Shown here in pieces: positions 22,899 through 34,383 of a stretch of DNA of 64,000 nt. The translations under genes were made by a program, and so were the position numbers. Position 1 is the stretch's first letter; every line of letters begins with the position of its first letter. Under the pieces are notes generated by a model that saw only the letters and a list, made by a program, of their open reading frames with translations, had not been told where the DNA came from and did no database searches. The stretch covers positions 310,001 to 374,000 of the forward strand of contig NW_004440169.1 of NCBI RefSeq assembly GCF_000330505.1, given 5' to 3'. The stretch is from Entamoeba invadens IP1. Taxonomy: Eukaryota; Evosea; Mastigamoebida; Endamoebidae.

Positions 22899-22916
22899 AA
22901 ATTAAAAAATAAAAAG
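22899..22916 (-). terminator. Pol III T-run terminator of tRNA-Gly
   Basis: On the minus strand a five-T run begins about two bases after the tRNA 3' end, followed by further T-rich runs, the normal polymerase III stop signal. Confidence 0.6.
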
Positions 22917-22917
22917 T

Positions 22918-22987
22918 GCATTTGCCGGGACTCGAACCCGGATCTCCACCTTGGAAGGGTGGAATTCTGCCCTTAGACCACAAATGC
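22918..22987 (-). tRNA. tRNA-Gly (anticodon UCC)
   Basis: Read on the minus strand it begins GCATTTG and ends CAAATGC, a perfect 7-bp acceptor stem. The anticodon arm is CCACC-CTTCCAA-GGTGG with anticodon TCC. The T arm contains GGTTCGAGTCC, the B box. No intron and no encoded CCA. Downstream on the minus strand are T runs suitable as polymerase III terminators. It sits alone between two protein genes, not in the tandem tRNA arrays usual for Entamoeba. Confidence 0.95.
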
Positions 22988-23099
22988 TTCTTACAATAGA
23001 GATATTTTGTAATGTAGTTACCATTATAAAATTTATTTAATTCAAGTTCTTTATATTTACTCGATGTCGTGTTTCACAACAACAAATTAACCAACACAC

Positions 23100-24515
23100 T
23101 TATTGACAATATTGACGCTGATGGTTCAAAAAACTGTTAACGAGTTGGTAGTTATCAATTTCATTCACAAATTTACCATCGTTGTCGACAGTGTATATAA
23201 TATCTGCTTCTGGATCACAAGGCTTGCCATATTGTGCAATGTAACACGTTGTATCTGGGAACATCTTGTAGACTTGTTCTTCTACATCAATTCCTTCTTC
23301 AATAGTTTTGCAGACAATAAAGACGTTTTGTGGTCGACATTCAAGATACAATTCAAAAAAGTTTGTGGCATGAAAAGCGTATTTCATCCATTCGAAAAAT
23401 TTTTGTTGTTCCTTGCTTTCAAAGTTGGGCATATACACAGCGACTCGGTGGTCTTCTCCCATTTCAAAGAACTTTTCTGCATTTGTTTTCTCAAAAGGTT
23501 CGACTTTAACTTTCACCAGCGACACGTCTATAGTGACACTTTGCGGTCGAGTCACATTTTTACTTTCTTTCACACTTTGTGTAGTGTTTGAGTCTTCCAC
23601 ATGTTGTTCTTCTTTATTGAGTGACTCTCTCTTACTCCCTGGAGCGGTTTTTGCTGGTTCTTTTGGAGAGCTCTTTTCCTTCACAGTTAATTCCTTTTGG
23701 ATTTCCGCTTGTTGAAGGACGTCACTCTTCGGTCGGTCCTTCTTCTCTTTATTTTGGCGCTTTTCCTTCGCGTCGCTTATCTTCTTCGCCTTCTCCTCCT
23801 TCTTCTGGTTGGCCTTCTCTTCTTTCTCCTTCTTCAACTTTTCCTTCTTCTCTTTAGCAAGTTCTCGTGGCGTTTTGTTTGTGTCGGTACTTGGTGGCGG
23901 TTCTTCCTTCGATGTGCCGCCAATTTGTTTCTTTAATTTTCCAAAGAAATTTCGTGGACTTTTACCTCCTGTCGTGTCTTTTGGTGGGGGAGAACCAGAT
24001 TTGCTGTTTTTCTCTTTCGTTTCCAGTGAAAGGTGATGAAGAGTTTCCGCCACTCTTGGGCTTGGATTCGACGGTTTGATATCTTCAAGGGACTTCCCAC
24101 GTACCACGTCATTCAACGCTTTCAAGTCGTCTTTCAGAGTAGAGACTTCCGTTCCCATCACATGGACTTCATCTTTTAAGATTTGTTGAGTCTTTTGGAC
24201 AACTAGAGGACTTTGGGTGTGTTCTTTAATTTTGTTTTTAAGATACCAACTGTAGTCGTCGACACGAGTCTTGACCTCTTCCAAAGATGTAGTAATCCCT
24301 TTGATCCCATGTGCGCAATCGTACACTTCTTTAAGGTCAAATAACAGTAATTTGTTTCCACGAGATATTTCATAGTAAGATGCGGTGTCTTCGTTGATCT
24401 CATCAAGTTTACTCGTCATAACAGAGAGCATCTCATGAAGAATCGCAATACTATGACTGTGAGCATCAACAGTTTTCTCAAGTTCCGCTAGTTTCAGTGT
24501 ATTCACAGTGTTCAT
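23100..24515 (-). CDS. Coiled-coil, Lys/Glu-rich protein with conserved-looking C-terminal domain
   Basis: The frame is open from 24599, but the first plausible ATG is 24515, giving 471 residues. Residues 1-120 are a heptad-rich coiled coil. About 150-250 is disordered with PPPKDT and PPPSTDT elements, about 215-265 is a KEK/EEK charged run, and the last ~130 residues look globular (MPNFESKEQQKFFEW ... ECRPQNVFIVCK ... YQLVNSFLNHQRQYCQ). The globular end may be the functional part but matches no family I can name. An out-of-frame ATG lies 10 bases upstream. Cytoskeletal or trafficking scaffolding is possible but unproven. Confidence 0.72.
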   Translation of the reverse strand: MNTVNTLKLAELEKTVDAHSHSIAILHEMLSVMTSKLDEINEDTASYYEISRGNKLLLFDLKEVYDCAHGIKGITTSLEEVKTRVDDYSWYLKNKIKEHTQSPLVVQKTQQILKDEVHVMGTEVSTLKDDLKALNDVVRGKSLEDIKPSNPSPRVAETLHHLSLETKEKNSKSGSPPPKDTTGGKSPRNFFGKLKKQIGGTSKEEPPPSTDTNKTPRELAKEKKEKLKKEKEEKANQKKEEKAKKISDAKEKRQNKEKKDRPKSDVLQQAEIQKELTVKEKSSPKEPAKTAPGSKRESLNKEEQHVEDSNTTQSVKESKNVTRPQSVTIDVSLVKVKVEPFEKTNAEKFFEMGEDHRVAVYMPNFESKEQQKFFEWMKYAFHATNFFELYLECRPQNVFIVCKTIEEGIDVEEQVYKMFPDTTCYIAQYGKPCDPEADIIYTVDNDGKFVNEIDNYQLVNSFLNHQRQYCQ

Positions 24516-24831
24516 TTTGTGACATTTTAAGTTGCAGAGTGTCTTGCTCAAAAGGAAGGAAAAGAAATCGGTAAGGAAATAAAACACGGAAAAAATCAAT
24601 GTTCTATTGTTATAGCATTTTTACTATTAACTATAACATTTGTCTTGAACAGTTCCCACCCAAGCCGGTCTTCTCCATATGCATTTTTGAGTTATTGTTG
24701 TATTAGAATACATATAGCAAAGAACTATAAATAAATAGTTGAGACAAATGTTAATAAGATATAATAAAAAATACCATATAAAAACAAAAGATTATTTTAG
24801 TAAAAAAGATAACTTTAAAACCATATATTAG

Positions 24832-25461
24832 ATGGCTTTATCACCCGAACAAAATGAAAACAATTTCTACCAAATTATGATGTTCAACTTCTCGCAATAC
24901 TTTGGAGAGAAGAACTTTGACGAGTATTGGGACGTGTTTACCGGAAAGAAACCATTTAGTTCGCTTCCATCGGAGATGTGTCCGTGGAACAAGAAAGGAG
25001 CAAACATGGCGGATTACTTCAATTACGGCTTTGATGAACAAACGTGGACCGCTTATGCCAAAAGACTCAACGAACTTCACACGAACAAAACAACAGAAAA
25101 GGAAATCTCTGTGTTGGACATTTCGAAACAACAACCCCTCGCAAAGGCACAAGTCGAGTTCAAAGAAATTGAACCTGAAAGGGCAGAGAGGGACTACACT
25201 AAAATAGAGAAAGAAAAGGATCGTCGAGACGATCGTAAAGACTCAAGAAACAGAGAAAGAACTACAAGACATTCCCGTTCAAGAGAAAGAGATCGCGACA
25301 GAGACAGAGATAGAAGTTCAAGACGGTCGCGTTCAAGGGAACGAGACCGCGACCGATCTCGTCGCGACAGAGATCGCGATCATTCACGAGACAGAAGACG
25401 ACGTTCGAGATCTCCACCAGGGCGGTCTTCAAGAAGCAATCGTGATCGAAGTAGACGATAA
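24832..25461 (+). CDS. FIP1: Pre-mRNA 3'-end processing factor FIP1
   Basis: 209-residue single-exon protein. Residues 56-77 (GANMADYFNYGFDEQTWTAY) are the FIP1 motif, D-Y-F-N-Y-G-F-x-E-x-T-W, preceded by a PWNKKG lead. The C terminus from about residue 145 is an RS/RD/RE-rich domain (RSRERDRDRDR-type repeats), as in animal FIP1. FIP1 bridges the CPSF complex and poly(A) polymerase in the nucleus. The N-terminal acidic PAP-binding part is replaced by a short FTGKKPFSSLPSE region. The length is below that of animal or yeast FIP1 but the core motif is complete. Confidence 0.9.
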   Translation: MALSPEQNENNFYQIMMFNFSQYFGEKNFDEYWDVFTGKKPFSSLPSEMCPWNKKGANMADYFNYGFDEQTWTAYAKRLNELHTNKTTEKEISVLDISKQQPLAKAQVEFKEIEPERAERDYTKIEKEKDRRDDRKDSRNRERTTRHSRSRERDRDRDRDRSSRRSRSRERDRDRSRRDRDRDHSRDRRRRSRSPPGRSSRSNRDRSRR

Positions 25462-25636
25462 ATGAATTGAGTGGTGTTTACTATAATCTATTAATACTAA
25501 TAGCTTACATCGTACATATAACAAATTTATAGGTTACTAATAGTATATATATTTGTAATAATATCAATAGTATAACTACTATTGATATTATAGTAAATAA
25601 TACTATTTATTGTAGTTAAGACAACTCAGAACTTAG

Positions 25637-25783
25637 ATGGTGAGTTCTAGTGATAAAGAAGTAATTGCGCAAAGTGTTCTTGGGTGTTGGGTAGTAATAT
25701 TAATAGTGATATACATGTCTTATTTAGGGTATTCCTTTTATAAGGAACGCAGTCAAACGAGAAATGGACAAGTGACGTTTTAA
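25637..25783 (+). CDS. Possible 48-residue single-pass membrane protein
   Basis: ATG to TAA with one hydrophobic segment (about residues 13-32, SVLGCWVVILIVIYMSYLG) between a short polar N terminus and a basic tail (KERSQTR). The base composition rises relative to flanking DNA, which is consistent with coding. It resembles the size and topology of small accessory subunits of membrane enzymes but matches none that I can name. Confidence 0.45.
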   Translation: MVSSSDKEVIAQSVLGCWVVILIVIYMSYLGYSFYKERSQTRNGQVTF

Positions 25784-25937
25784 TACTAAATAGTATAATA
25801 TATTAATATATTAATTATTAATATTATAGTTACATATTTACTATTATATAATAATATATTATAATAATCAAGTTAAGTCTAGTTCAATGTTTAATTCAGA
25901 TGAAAGAAATATAAGAAAGAAGAACATCGTAAGTAAA

Positions 25938-26280
25938 TTATAAAGCAGATGCCTTGTTCAAGATGAAAGTCGAAATTGGAGGGATACCTATGAATCGCTC
26001 GGATTTCGAAAATAAGGCGGCTATGACCATCTGAACGACTTTCGCGATCAAAGCAATACCAACGTAGACAAACATGATATACTCCCATACCATCCCAAAC
26101 GCTAGAATGGATGTCAATATGAAGACAAAAAGCGCAAAGAATAGGTAGAAAAGCATAATGTTTTGAAGGGCAACGGCACGGCAGTACACATTAGCTTGTT
26201 CGAAGAAGTAGATGTAAAGGGAACTCACTAAACAAAGGGACGACAATAAAGACTAGACGTCAGATTGCTCATCTCTTACT
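25938..26280 (-). CDS. Small multi-pass membrane protein with unresolved 5' end
   Basis: The frame is open from 26246 to 25938 (up to 102 codons) and encodes two or three hydrophobic segments (NIMLFYLFFALFVFILTSIL, then MFVYVGIALIAKVVQMVIAA) and a short tail. It has no in-frame ATG before codon 31. An ATG at 26272 is in another frame (MSNLTSS...). Three explanations fit: a frameshift between the two, an intron from GTAAGA (26279) to TTTAG (26228) that would create the ATG by splicing A to TG, or initiation at the internal Met (72 residues). No family is recognised. Confidence 0.5.
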
Positions 26281-26372
26281 ATAATTTATAGTTAAATTAA
26301 CTATAATTATTGAATTAACTATTTGGTTAAAAGTTAATTCTATTAACTAATAACACTACTCGAAAGAAAAAT

Positions 26373-26543
26373 ATGTGTCTTGTCATGTTACTCGACGGCA
26401 GGACTAAAAAACAAACCTCAACGATGACGGGAAGACCAATTGAAGTGGTCTTTGATGATGTTGTTGTTGGGGTTTCAGCGCTTCCGTCCATAATTCAGGC
26501 AATTGGAAATTATAAGATTTCCTCCTTTTTCTTCTCGAACTGA
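26373..26543 (+). CDS. Possible 56-residue ORF, strand uncertain
   Basis: A less AT-rich patch with an open frame on this strand (VVFDDVVVGVSALPSIIQAI-type product) and a competing 72-codon frame on the opposite strand at 26404-26622 (Arg/Lys-rich, with a GTTTGT just before its stop). One of the two is probably part of a gene, perhaps an exon. I prefer the plus strand because its product looks folded and not compositionally biased, but only weakly. Confidence 0.25.
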   Translation: MCLVMLLDGRTKKQTSTMTGRPIEVVFDDVVVGVSALPSIIQAIGNYKISSFFFSN

Positions 26544-26639
26544 ATTTTCTGTATGTGGTTGGTTTGTATAAATTTAACATTCTATTTGTACTAATTTTCG
26601 GGATTGGAAGTATTAACAACAATAGATTATTGATAGTAT

Positions 26640-27679
26640 GTTTTGTACTATTTTTTTTTTACTTTTTTTAAAAAAACAAAAAAATAAAAAATCAAAAACA
26701 TCAAAGTATTTTTAAGATTTATCTTTCCAAAAATTTTTGTACACATTTTTTCCATTCATTGTAATTATTGTTTTATTTTTTATGTTATTGTAATTCAAAT
26801 AATTGTAGTAACAATAAAATATTGTTATTTTTATTATAATATAATTATTTAAAATAGTATTTTTAAATGGCTTATTTTAATTAATTTTAGTGTTATTTAA
26901 ACAACTATAATAAGACTAATATAATTATAATAATATGATAAGAATTAATTTTAAATAAATACAATGTTATTATATTGTACTTTTTATTAAAAAAAAAATA
27001 ATAAGGCTGTTTTTTGTTTGTGTGACAGAAATTAAAATTTTATAAAAAATTTAACCATAGTTATAAAAAAATAATTTGTTTTAACCATTATTTCAATATT
27101 TTGTTATTTAACCCGATTGGTAGCTATTTTAACATCTGTTTTTTTAATAAATTATCGAAACAAAAAAAATAATATTTTTTTACACATCGTCCATTCAAGA
27201 AAAGTTAAGACTATTTTTTAATAGCAACAATAGTTTGAATATGACTTACAATTCTAGTTAACTTAATAATAATTGAAACCATTCATTATTATAAAAGTCT
27301 TTCTAAAGCAAATCAAAAATTATGAGCCAATTTGTTTTGAATGAAAAATAATTCGAAATGAAATCAAAATTTTGAGGATGAGAAATTCACCGTCTTTTAT
27401 TTTCCTTTGCCGTCTTTGTATTTATTATGCCATTTGACAATTTCTTTTTATGTGTATTCCTCTTCATGTACCATATATCTAACATTCCAAACTATTATTA
27501 ATAATAAAAAATCTTTTTCGAAATGTCATTTTCCCTACTATCAAACACGATATAAGTAGTCGGCAAGAATACGAAAGTGGTGAAACAATAAAAACCATTC
27601 TTTAGGTTATTTTATATAAAAACAGTTGAAGATAGAAGTAATAAAGGAACAAAGAGTGTAACTTAATTATCAAAGGTGG
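26640..27679. other. AT-rich intergenic region (1 kb)
   Basis: Long A and T homopolymer runs and no supported gene, RNA or inverted-repeat element. Confidence 0.5.
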
Positions 27680-30600
27680 ATGTTCTTTCGTAAACAAGCC
27701 AAAGAAGAAAGTTAGTTATTTCTCTTTATTGCAGTGTTTTACTCACAAGAAGGGTATCCCACTATATATTTCTTTGACAAACAACGGAACAAAACACAGC
27801 ACTTTCCGTCTAACGTTATTAAGACGACAAAGTATAAGTGGTGGAGTTTTGTTTTTGTATTTCTCTTCAATCAATTCAAATACTTCATAAACATGTTTTT
27901 CCTCATCGTAGCGATTTTAGCGTGTATTCCACAATTGAATGCTGGGAGTCCTGTAGCTTCGATAGTTCCCATTTGTATTATGTTGACCTTTTCTTGCATC
28001 AGAGAACTCTTCGACGAAATCGTTTGTTTTCACAATTCAATTGCAGTCTTTTTTAAAGTGTTTGAGTGGACTACCTTTTCTCTATTTCTTCTATTTAATA
28101 CAATAATTGGTCATTTCTGTATTATTATTATTATTATTATTAACAACAATTAACAATAAAGAGAAAGTACCATGCAGACTCCAAATTAAATTCATGTTTG
28201 TACACTAAATTAGTTGGTCCTAACGAACATGCTATGGTCAAATCTAAAGACATCTACGCCGGTGATATTTTAATACTCAGATCTAACGCTCGAGTACCAA
28301 CAGATGGAGTGCCTTTAGCTACTACAAACGACGACGGAGTCGTCTATATCGAAACAGCAGAATTAGACGGGGAGAGCAATTTAAAGCAACGCCTTGTCCC
28401 GTCGTTTTGTATGGAGAAGACGGAGGAGGAGATCTGTACCTTTGTCGGCGATTCATTTGACACAATACCCCCAGATCCCCTCTTCGATCATTTTATTGGC
28501 ACTTTTAATATTGGAGAGTCAAAGTATAGCACTTCAGAGAAGAATTTTATCCCAAGCGGATGTGTCTTACGAAACACGGAAGAGATGCTGATGCTTGTTG
28601 TATACTGTGGGACTGACACTAAACTTTCCCGCAATTCCCTCCAGCCACGAATCAAGTTTGCGCGGACTAACGAGGCCTTCAACAGGTTTGTAGCGGTCGC
28701 TCTAGTGTTTGATTTTGTCGTGATTATCGCGTCGACGTTGTGTTACTTTGCACAACACTATTCACAGACGGAGGGGAAGATGTGGTATATTCCAAAGATC
28801 AATAACATTTATCTCTCCGCCTTTTTAAGGGCTTTTGGGTTTCTTAATATGTTCTCCTTCTTAGTTCCTGTGTCTTGTTTAGTCTCTCTTGAATTCTCAA
28901 AGACCTTCCAAATGCTCTTTATGGTGTTTGATGCCGACTTACAAATTAATGTCCTCAACCCCGTCGGTAAAAATGAGACACGGGGATGTATGCCATGGAC
29001 TGGGACACTTAATGATGAGTTAGGATTGGTCGAGTATATTCTTTCTGATAAGACGGGAACACTTACGTTTGTTGGTACATTAAATTCTACTTCTTATTAT
29101 AATAATATAATATCATATACTATTCTAATAGTACTTTTTTTCTTATTGGATCAAGAGAAATATATCTTAGATAAAGTGTTTATAATGTGAAAGGTGTTTT
29201 CTGTAAGATTTTGAATATTGTGATTGACTTTTTAGAGAAAATGAGATGAAGTTTCGAAAATGCTCGATTGATGGATTTTGTTTACAAGAAGAAGGAGATG
29301 GGTGTATTGTACAATATATGAACGATCCGTCATTAACTAAAAACAAAACGAATGTTGGAATATTCAGTTCACTCACCGGAAGTAAATTTTTAGGGCTTTC
29401 AATCCCCGAATCGAAGGCTTTGTCGAATATTAAAAAGTCTGTTGCGAGTCTGTCGCAGTCTTTGAACTTTGTGAACTGTTCGAAAAAAGACGAGAAAGAC
29501 AGACAATCGAAATTGAAGAGAATGGCGGAAAGCGCGAAAGACGAGACGCCTCACCACCCGTCATCGACCTATTTTACAAAAGTTGAGAAAAACGAAAAGA
29601 CGACAATCTCGAAAAATAGTGAGAAAATTGAAAAAGTCGAAGATTGTGAAAAAGAGATTCATGTGGACGAGATTGTCGCGAACAAAACGAATGACCGAAC
29701 CCGAACGTTTTCGATTCCGATAAAAATGACGTCGAATGCGCGATCGAAATTGAAGGACTCAGAAATTGAGATTGTCGATCAAAAAGTCGACACGACATTT
29801 TCGAAATCACGAACAAACCTCGTTGACTCCGCGACGCGTTCGAAGAAAATAGTGATTACCATCAAATCGCAACTTTCGAAGGACCCGCAAAGTGTCGAAG
29901 GGTATACGGACACCTCCATGAAATCGCCGAGTGAAAGTTTCGATGACTTTGATATTGGTCTGACAACGAAGTCCCCCGAACTTCCACATCACGCGAACGA
30001 CGACTTAAAGAATACGGACGAATCGACTGTTTTAAATAAAAAGGTGTTACGGCCACACTCCATAAATGTCACGCCAGGCCTTCCGGACACCGACGGCATG
30101 CGACGAAAAGGGATGATGACGACCCGTGAAAAGATGGACGAATTTCTGAAGTGCATGGCGATCTGCCATGAAGCTGTCCCTAACTTCCAAGGAGTCAAAC
30201 TGAGCTTTCAATCGGGGTCTCCGGATGAAGTCGCGCTATGCGAAGAAGCGTCGCAAAATGGGTACATCTTCACGAAAAGAACGCAGAAGAGAATCACTTT
30301 GATGGTTGGAGGAGAAGAACGGGAGGTCGACATTCAAGTTATAATGCCATTCACGAGTGAAAGGAAACGAATGAGTGTTTTGGTTCGACTGTGGGATGGG
30401 AGAATAGCTTTATATAGTAAAGGAGCCGATTTAACGATGATTCCTTTAATGTGTGACACAGAAGAGCCTCAAAGGATTCAAGAAACTGTTAATCTGTTCG
30501 CATGTGAAGGGTTGAGAACTTTGGTGTTGGCTTGTCGAATCATTGGAGAGGAAGAATATAAGACGTTCATGGAGAAGTACAACAATGCGAGTAGTTTAAT

Positions 30601-32273
30601 AGAAAACAGAGAAACAAAGGTCGACGCCGTTGTCTCTGAAATTGAAAAAAGTTTGAGGTTCCTTGGGGTCTGTGGAATTGAAGATCGACTTCAAGATGGT
30701 GTGCCTGAGACTATTCAGTCGTTAAGAAGAGGTGGAATAAAAATATGGATGATTACTGGGGATAAGGTTTGTTGTTGAATATTAGATATATTAATATTAA
30801 TATTATATAATATAGTAAATATGAATGGTACTGACTGCAAGGTGGAAACTGTTTGTTACTTTTTAGTAAACGTTATGTATACAATAATAGTTAATTATTC
30901 ATACTATTAAATATACTATTATTAAATAGAATAGAATTAATAATATTGACAGAAAGGCGATGAACATAGCAAAGACATGTGGACTGTTTTTAGATGAAGA
31001 GGTGTATCGCTTTGATAGTGATAATTGTGAGAAGATGGTAGAGGATGAATGGGTGAAGAGATATTCCGTAGTGTTTGACTTTGGGGTGTACAACAAGTTG
31101 AAAGAGAATGAGAAGTTTTGGTTGAAGTTGATCAACAGTGTGAGTGTAGTATGTTGTCGAGTGACGCCGCAAGTGAAAGGGGAGATAATGAAGACTGTTA
31201 AAAAGAAGACGGATAAAGTATGTTTAGGGATAGGGGATGGAGGTAATGACATATCATTGATCAAAGAGAGTAATGTTGGGATTGGGATATTTGGTAAAGA
31301 AGGGACGCAAGCTGCGCAAAGTTCTGATTATGCTGTTCGTAAGTTCCGCCATTTAGAGAAGTTAATTTATTACCATGGCCGACAAGCGTTACGACGGAAT
31401 TCGTTAATAGTGAAGTTGTCGTTTTACAAGAATGTGACGTTTATAATGATCCAATTTTGGTTTGGGATCATGTCGAAGTTCTCATGTACCAGTTTGTATG
31501 AAGATATGATCATCACGCTGTTCAACATGGTGATGACATCGATGCCTCCTGTTTTCATTGGTGCGTTTGAAGTCGACATCCCGTTTTTTGGCGCGCGGGA
31601 TTACCCAGAGACGCACAAAGAGATCATTGAGGAGTCGAATACCTTCAAAGGGATATCTGCGTATGTCTTTTGGTTAGTCTATGGGCTTTATCAGTCAGTT
31701 GTTCTCTTTGTGATGGGATATGTGATTATCAACTCCGATGTGTTTGAATGGAGTGGGAGAGTGAATGGGATGGGGTGCTTGTCGACATTAGTCACGTTGA
31801 GTGGTGTTCTGTGTATATTAGTAACGATGGGATTGAGTGTGAAGAGATGGAGTTTCTATTTAGCCGTTGGATTTGTTCTCAGTTTTGTGTTAAGTATTGT
31901 GTCGATAGTGATGGTATCTTTTGTGAAGAAAATGTCGAAGGCTGGACTGTCATCACACTCGTTGGCTCTATTACTCGAACAACCAAACACATATTTGTTC
32001 GTTGTAGTGTTTGTGTTGGTTGCTATAGCGCCGCTGTTGATTCGAAATACGTGTAATAGACTGATGGCACCGAAAGCGTATCAAATAGTTCAAGAAGTCA
32101 TCAACAAAGAAGGGCTTCCCGAGTATGGCGTGGTAAGACCAGTGTATCAAGAAGGGAGTATCGAAGCTAAAAAGTATTTCTCGCAGTTCTGTAAAGCAAA
32201 GGATCTTCACGAAACTCATGAAATCGAAATGAAGGCGGAATTGAAAACAGACGGCGAAGAACACACAAACTGA
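27680..32273 (+). CDS. P4-type ATPase (phospholipid flippase)
   Basis: Five exons: 27680-27689, 27735-28021, 28162-29066, 29236-30766 and 30957-32273, about 1349 residues. Introns 2-4 have GTTTGT donors. Intron 1 uses GTAAAC (45 nt, ending TTTATTGCAG) or, less likely, GTTAGT (24 nt); both fit phase 1. P4 features are RNKTQHFPSNVIKTTKYKWWSF at the N terminus, ELDGESNLK in the actuator domain, SDKTGTLT (its last Thr split by intron 3) and ENEM, KGAD in the nucleotide domain, MITGDK, and DGGNDISLIKESNVGIGI. About ten membrane segments follow the family plan. Flippases move aminophospholipids to the cytosolic leaflet. PVSC replaces the usual PISL, DGES replaces DGET, and about 250 low-complexity Lys/Ser/Glu-rich residues interrupt the domain after DKTGT. 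Confidence 0.93.
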
Positions 32274-32704
32274 TCGAATGTATAAATTGTTTTGGTTTGG
32301 TCAATTCAAAGCTTTTCTTCGATGAAAGTTAAATGCAATAAAATAACAAAAATCAAACCCAGTTCAATTTTTTATCCATTTGAAGTTAAAGCCGTTTGTT
32401 TGGTTGGGGAAGATGTTTTATTTATTATAAATTACTAAACTATTGATTTTTCATTCATAATTACACACCAATGCTATTGCCAATAACTAAACCCAACTAG
32501 TACTATTATAATTAAATAAACTAGAAGAGTTGGTTTGAATAGTAAGCTTAGTTACAAAAGTATTAAAACAGAAATGTATAAATTATGGTAAATTTTATTA
32601 AAAATTAAGTAGAATGAAGACAACAAAAAACAAGCTTTTTTGTTTTCGATTCAATTTCCCAAACCGCCCGAAATGGTAAAGAAGATAAAAATGAAATTTG
32701 TTTT

Positions 32705-34383
32705 ATGGATGGATCAGAAATCTCACAGATGCGCCATTCACCACAGTCAAAGCTCGCTCAGGAGACCTTCCTGAACAACGCTAAAAAGAACCAGCAAATT
32801 GTCGAGGATATAAAGTCGGCAGAGAAAGATTTGCTGAAGAAAACAAAAAAGTGGGTTCAGTCCATTGCAGGTTTGTTTCTCCAATCTTAAAATGATTGTT
32901 GGTAAGATAAGACAATAACAACCAGTTTCTGCACACACCGGAATTAGTGTTGCTGAGTCTTATAAAGCCTTTACTGACAAATTCAGTAAAAGCGATGTGG
33001 GCAATATCCAAAGGGTGTGTGTTGCGCTATCAGAAGTTGGTGAAGTTGTATTAACTTTTCTTCATTTGATGGACCAACTCCAAATTGATTTGGACAATTG
33101 TATAGTCGAGCCGTTGCGCAGTTTCCTTGACGAGGAGCTCGCTGTTGCGACAACAGGAAACAAACTCGACTCGATCAAGGTAGTTTCGTCGTCTATCAAC
33201 CCAAAGTTGTCTCAGAGTGTTGCCAACACGCAAATAGCGATTGACAAATTTGAGATTGATGGACTTTCCCAATTTTTTTCAATGTACACGTGTTTTCAAT
33301 CGTTCCGTACAGGGTTGTCTGATCTTGACAAAATGACAGAGAAAGTGAACTTCGCAAAGTCGCAACAAATCGCCTTTCAGAAGGCGTTTGAGGAGAATGT
33401 GAAGAATGATTCTTCCTCGTACCGAAATTGTTTTGGGATTCCTTTGAAAAAACTGTTGGACGACGAAAGGCGACTTCCGGGCCAAATCCCCATAGGCCTT
33501 GAAAAGGCGTTGAAGTACTTGTATGCAAATGGCCTTGAAAAGGAAGGACTTTTCAGGGTGAGTTCAACACCCGACCAAATCAACTTCTTGAAGCTCAAAT
33601 TTTTAGCAACAAGTTACTCCAACGAAGACCCGCACCTTGTTGCCAATGTTGTGAAGTCGTTTTTAAAAGAGATTCCCGGCGGGCTTGTTCCCAAGTCAGC
33701 TCTTCCTCTCTTTAAGAAATGGGATGGTTTGTTTTCTCCTCTTCTGTTGTTTCTTTCCATTTTTTCAATCTTCTCGCATCACTCATATGAATTACCATCA
33801 TCCAATAGTAAAACAACTTATATTTAATAGTAATTAACAATGAGCGAAAATTGTTTCTTCTCAAAGTTCAGAAACAGATGAGAAGAGCAAAACGAAGGAG
33901 ATAATTGAGGCGATGCACAAAGATTTGAAAGGTGCACTTTCTGAAGAGAATTATACGTGTCTGAAGTACGTGACGACCTTCCTTGAAAAACTGAGTCGAA
34001 CCGAAAAATCCAAAATGACTGCCGACAACGTCGCAACGTGTGTTGCGCCCGCCCTCTTTTTCAACGAAGAAACAAGTGATGTTCGCAACGTTTTAGATTT
34101 CAACTTGATGTCAAATCGCATGTTGGCCTTCATTATTAAAAACAACTTCGCGATATTCCCTTCAGCAAAAAAGTGCTTCACCGAGAGAAAGAAGAGCGTT
34201 TTCTTACAAAACCCAGAACAGATCGAGTTGTCCGAAAAACTGGAAGAAGCAAGTTTATCGCTCAGCTTCTCGTCAATGAATTCCCCAACTCTCTCCTCTT
34301 TGATGGAAAAGAATCCGGGAAGATTACAGAATTCGGGGTATAGAAGATCGGCAAGAATTGACGCTCGACTTTCGATGAAGTGA
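32705..34383 (+). CDS. BAR-RhoGAP domain protein
   Basis: Exons 32705-32870, 32926-33726 and 33872-34383 join in phases 1 and 1 to give 492 residues. Donors are GTTTGT; in intron 2 only the second of two nearby AGs (33871) keeps the frame. Residues 1-215 are helical with a BAR-like pattern (KNQQIVEDIKSAEKDLLKKTKKW at the start). Residues about 225-415 are a RhoGAP domain: FGIPLKKLL, EKEGLFRVSS with the Arg finger at 266, SFLKEIPGGLVP, then the TADNVATCVAPALFF helix. It should accelerate GTP hydrolysis by Rho/Rac GTPases on curved membranes. The C-terminal 75 residues are Ser-rich and basic. Confidence 0.88.

Noticed and set aside
24620..24720. GC-richer string (cccacccaagccggtcttctcc) upstream of FIP1 as a possible RNA
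   Set aside because: Single short patch with no stem, frame or known snRNA motif.
26228..26253. 26-nt intron in the small membrane protein gene
   Set aside because: Too short to be credible, and a frameshift or a longer 52-nt intron from 26279 explain the same data.
27711..27734. 24-nt intron in the P4-ATPase 5' region
   Set aside because: Phase fits, but a 45-nt intron from 27690 also fits and matches the size of other short introns here, so the ultrashort intron is not needed.
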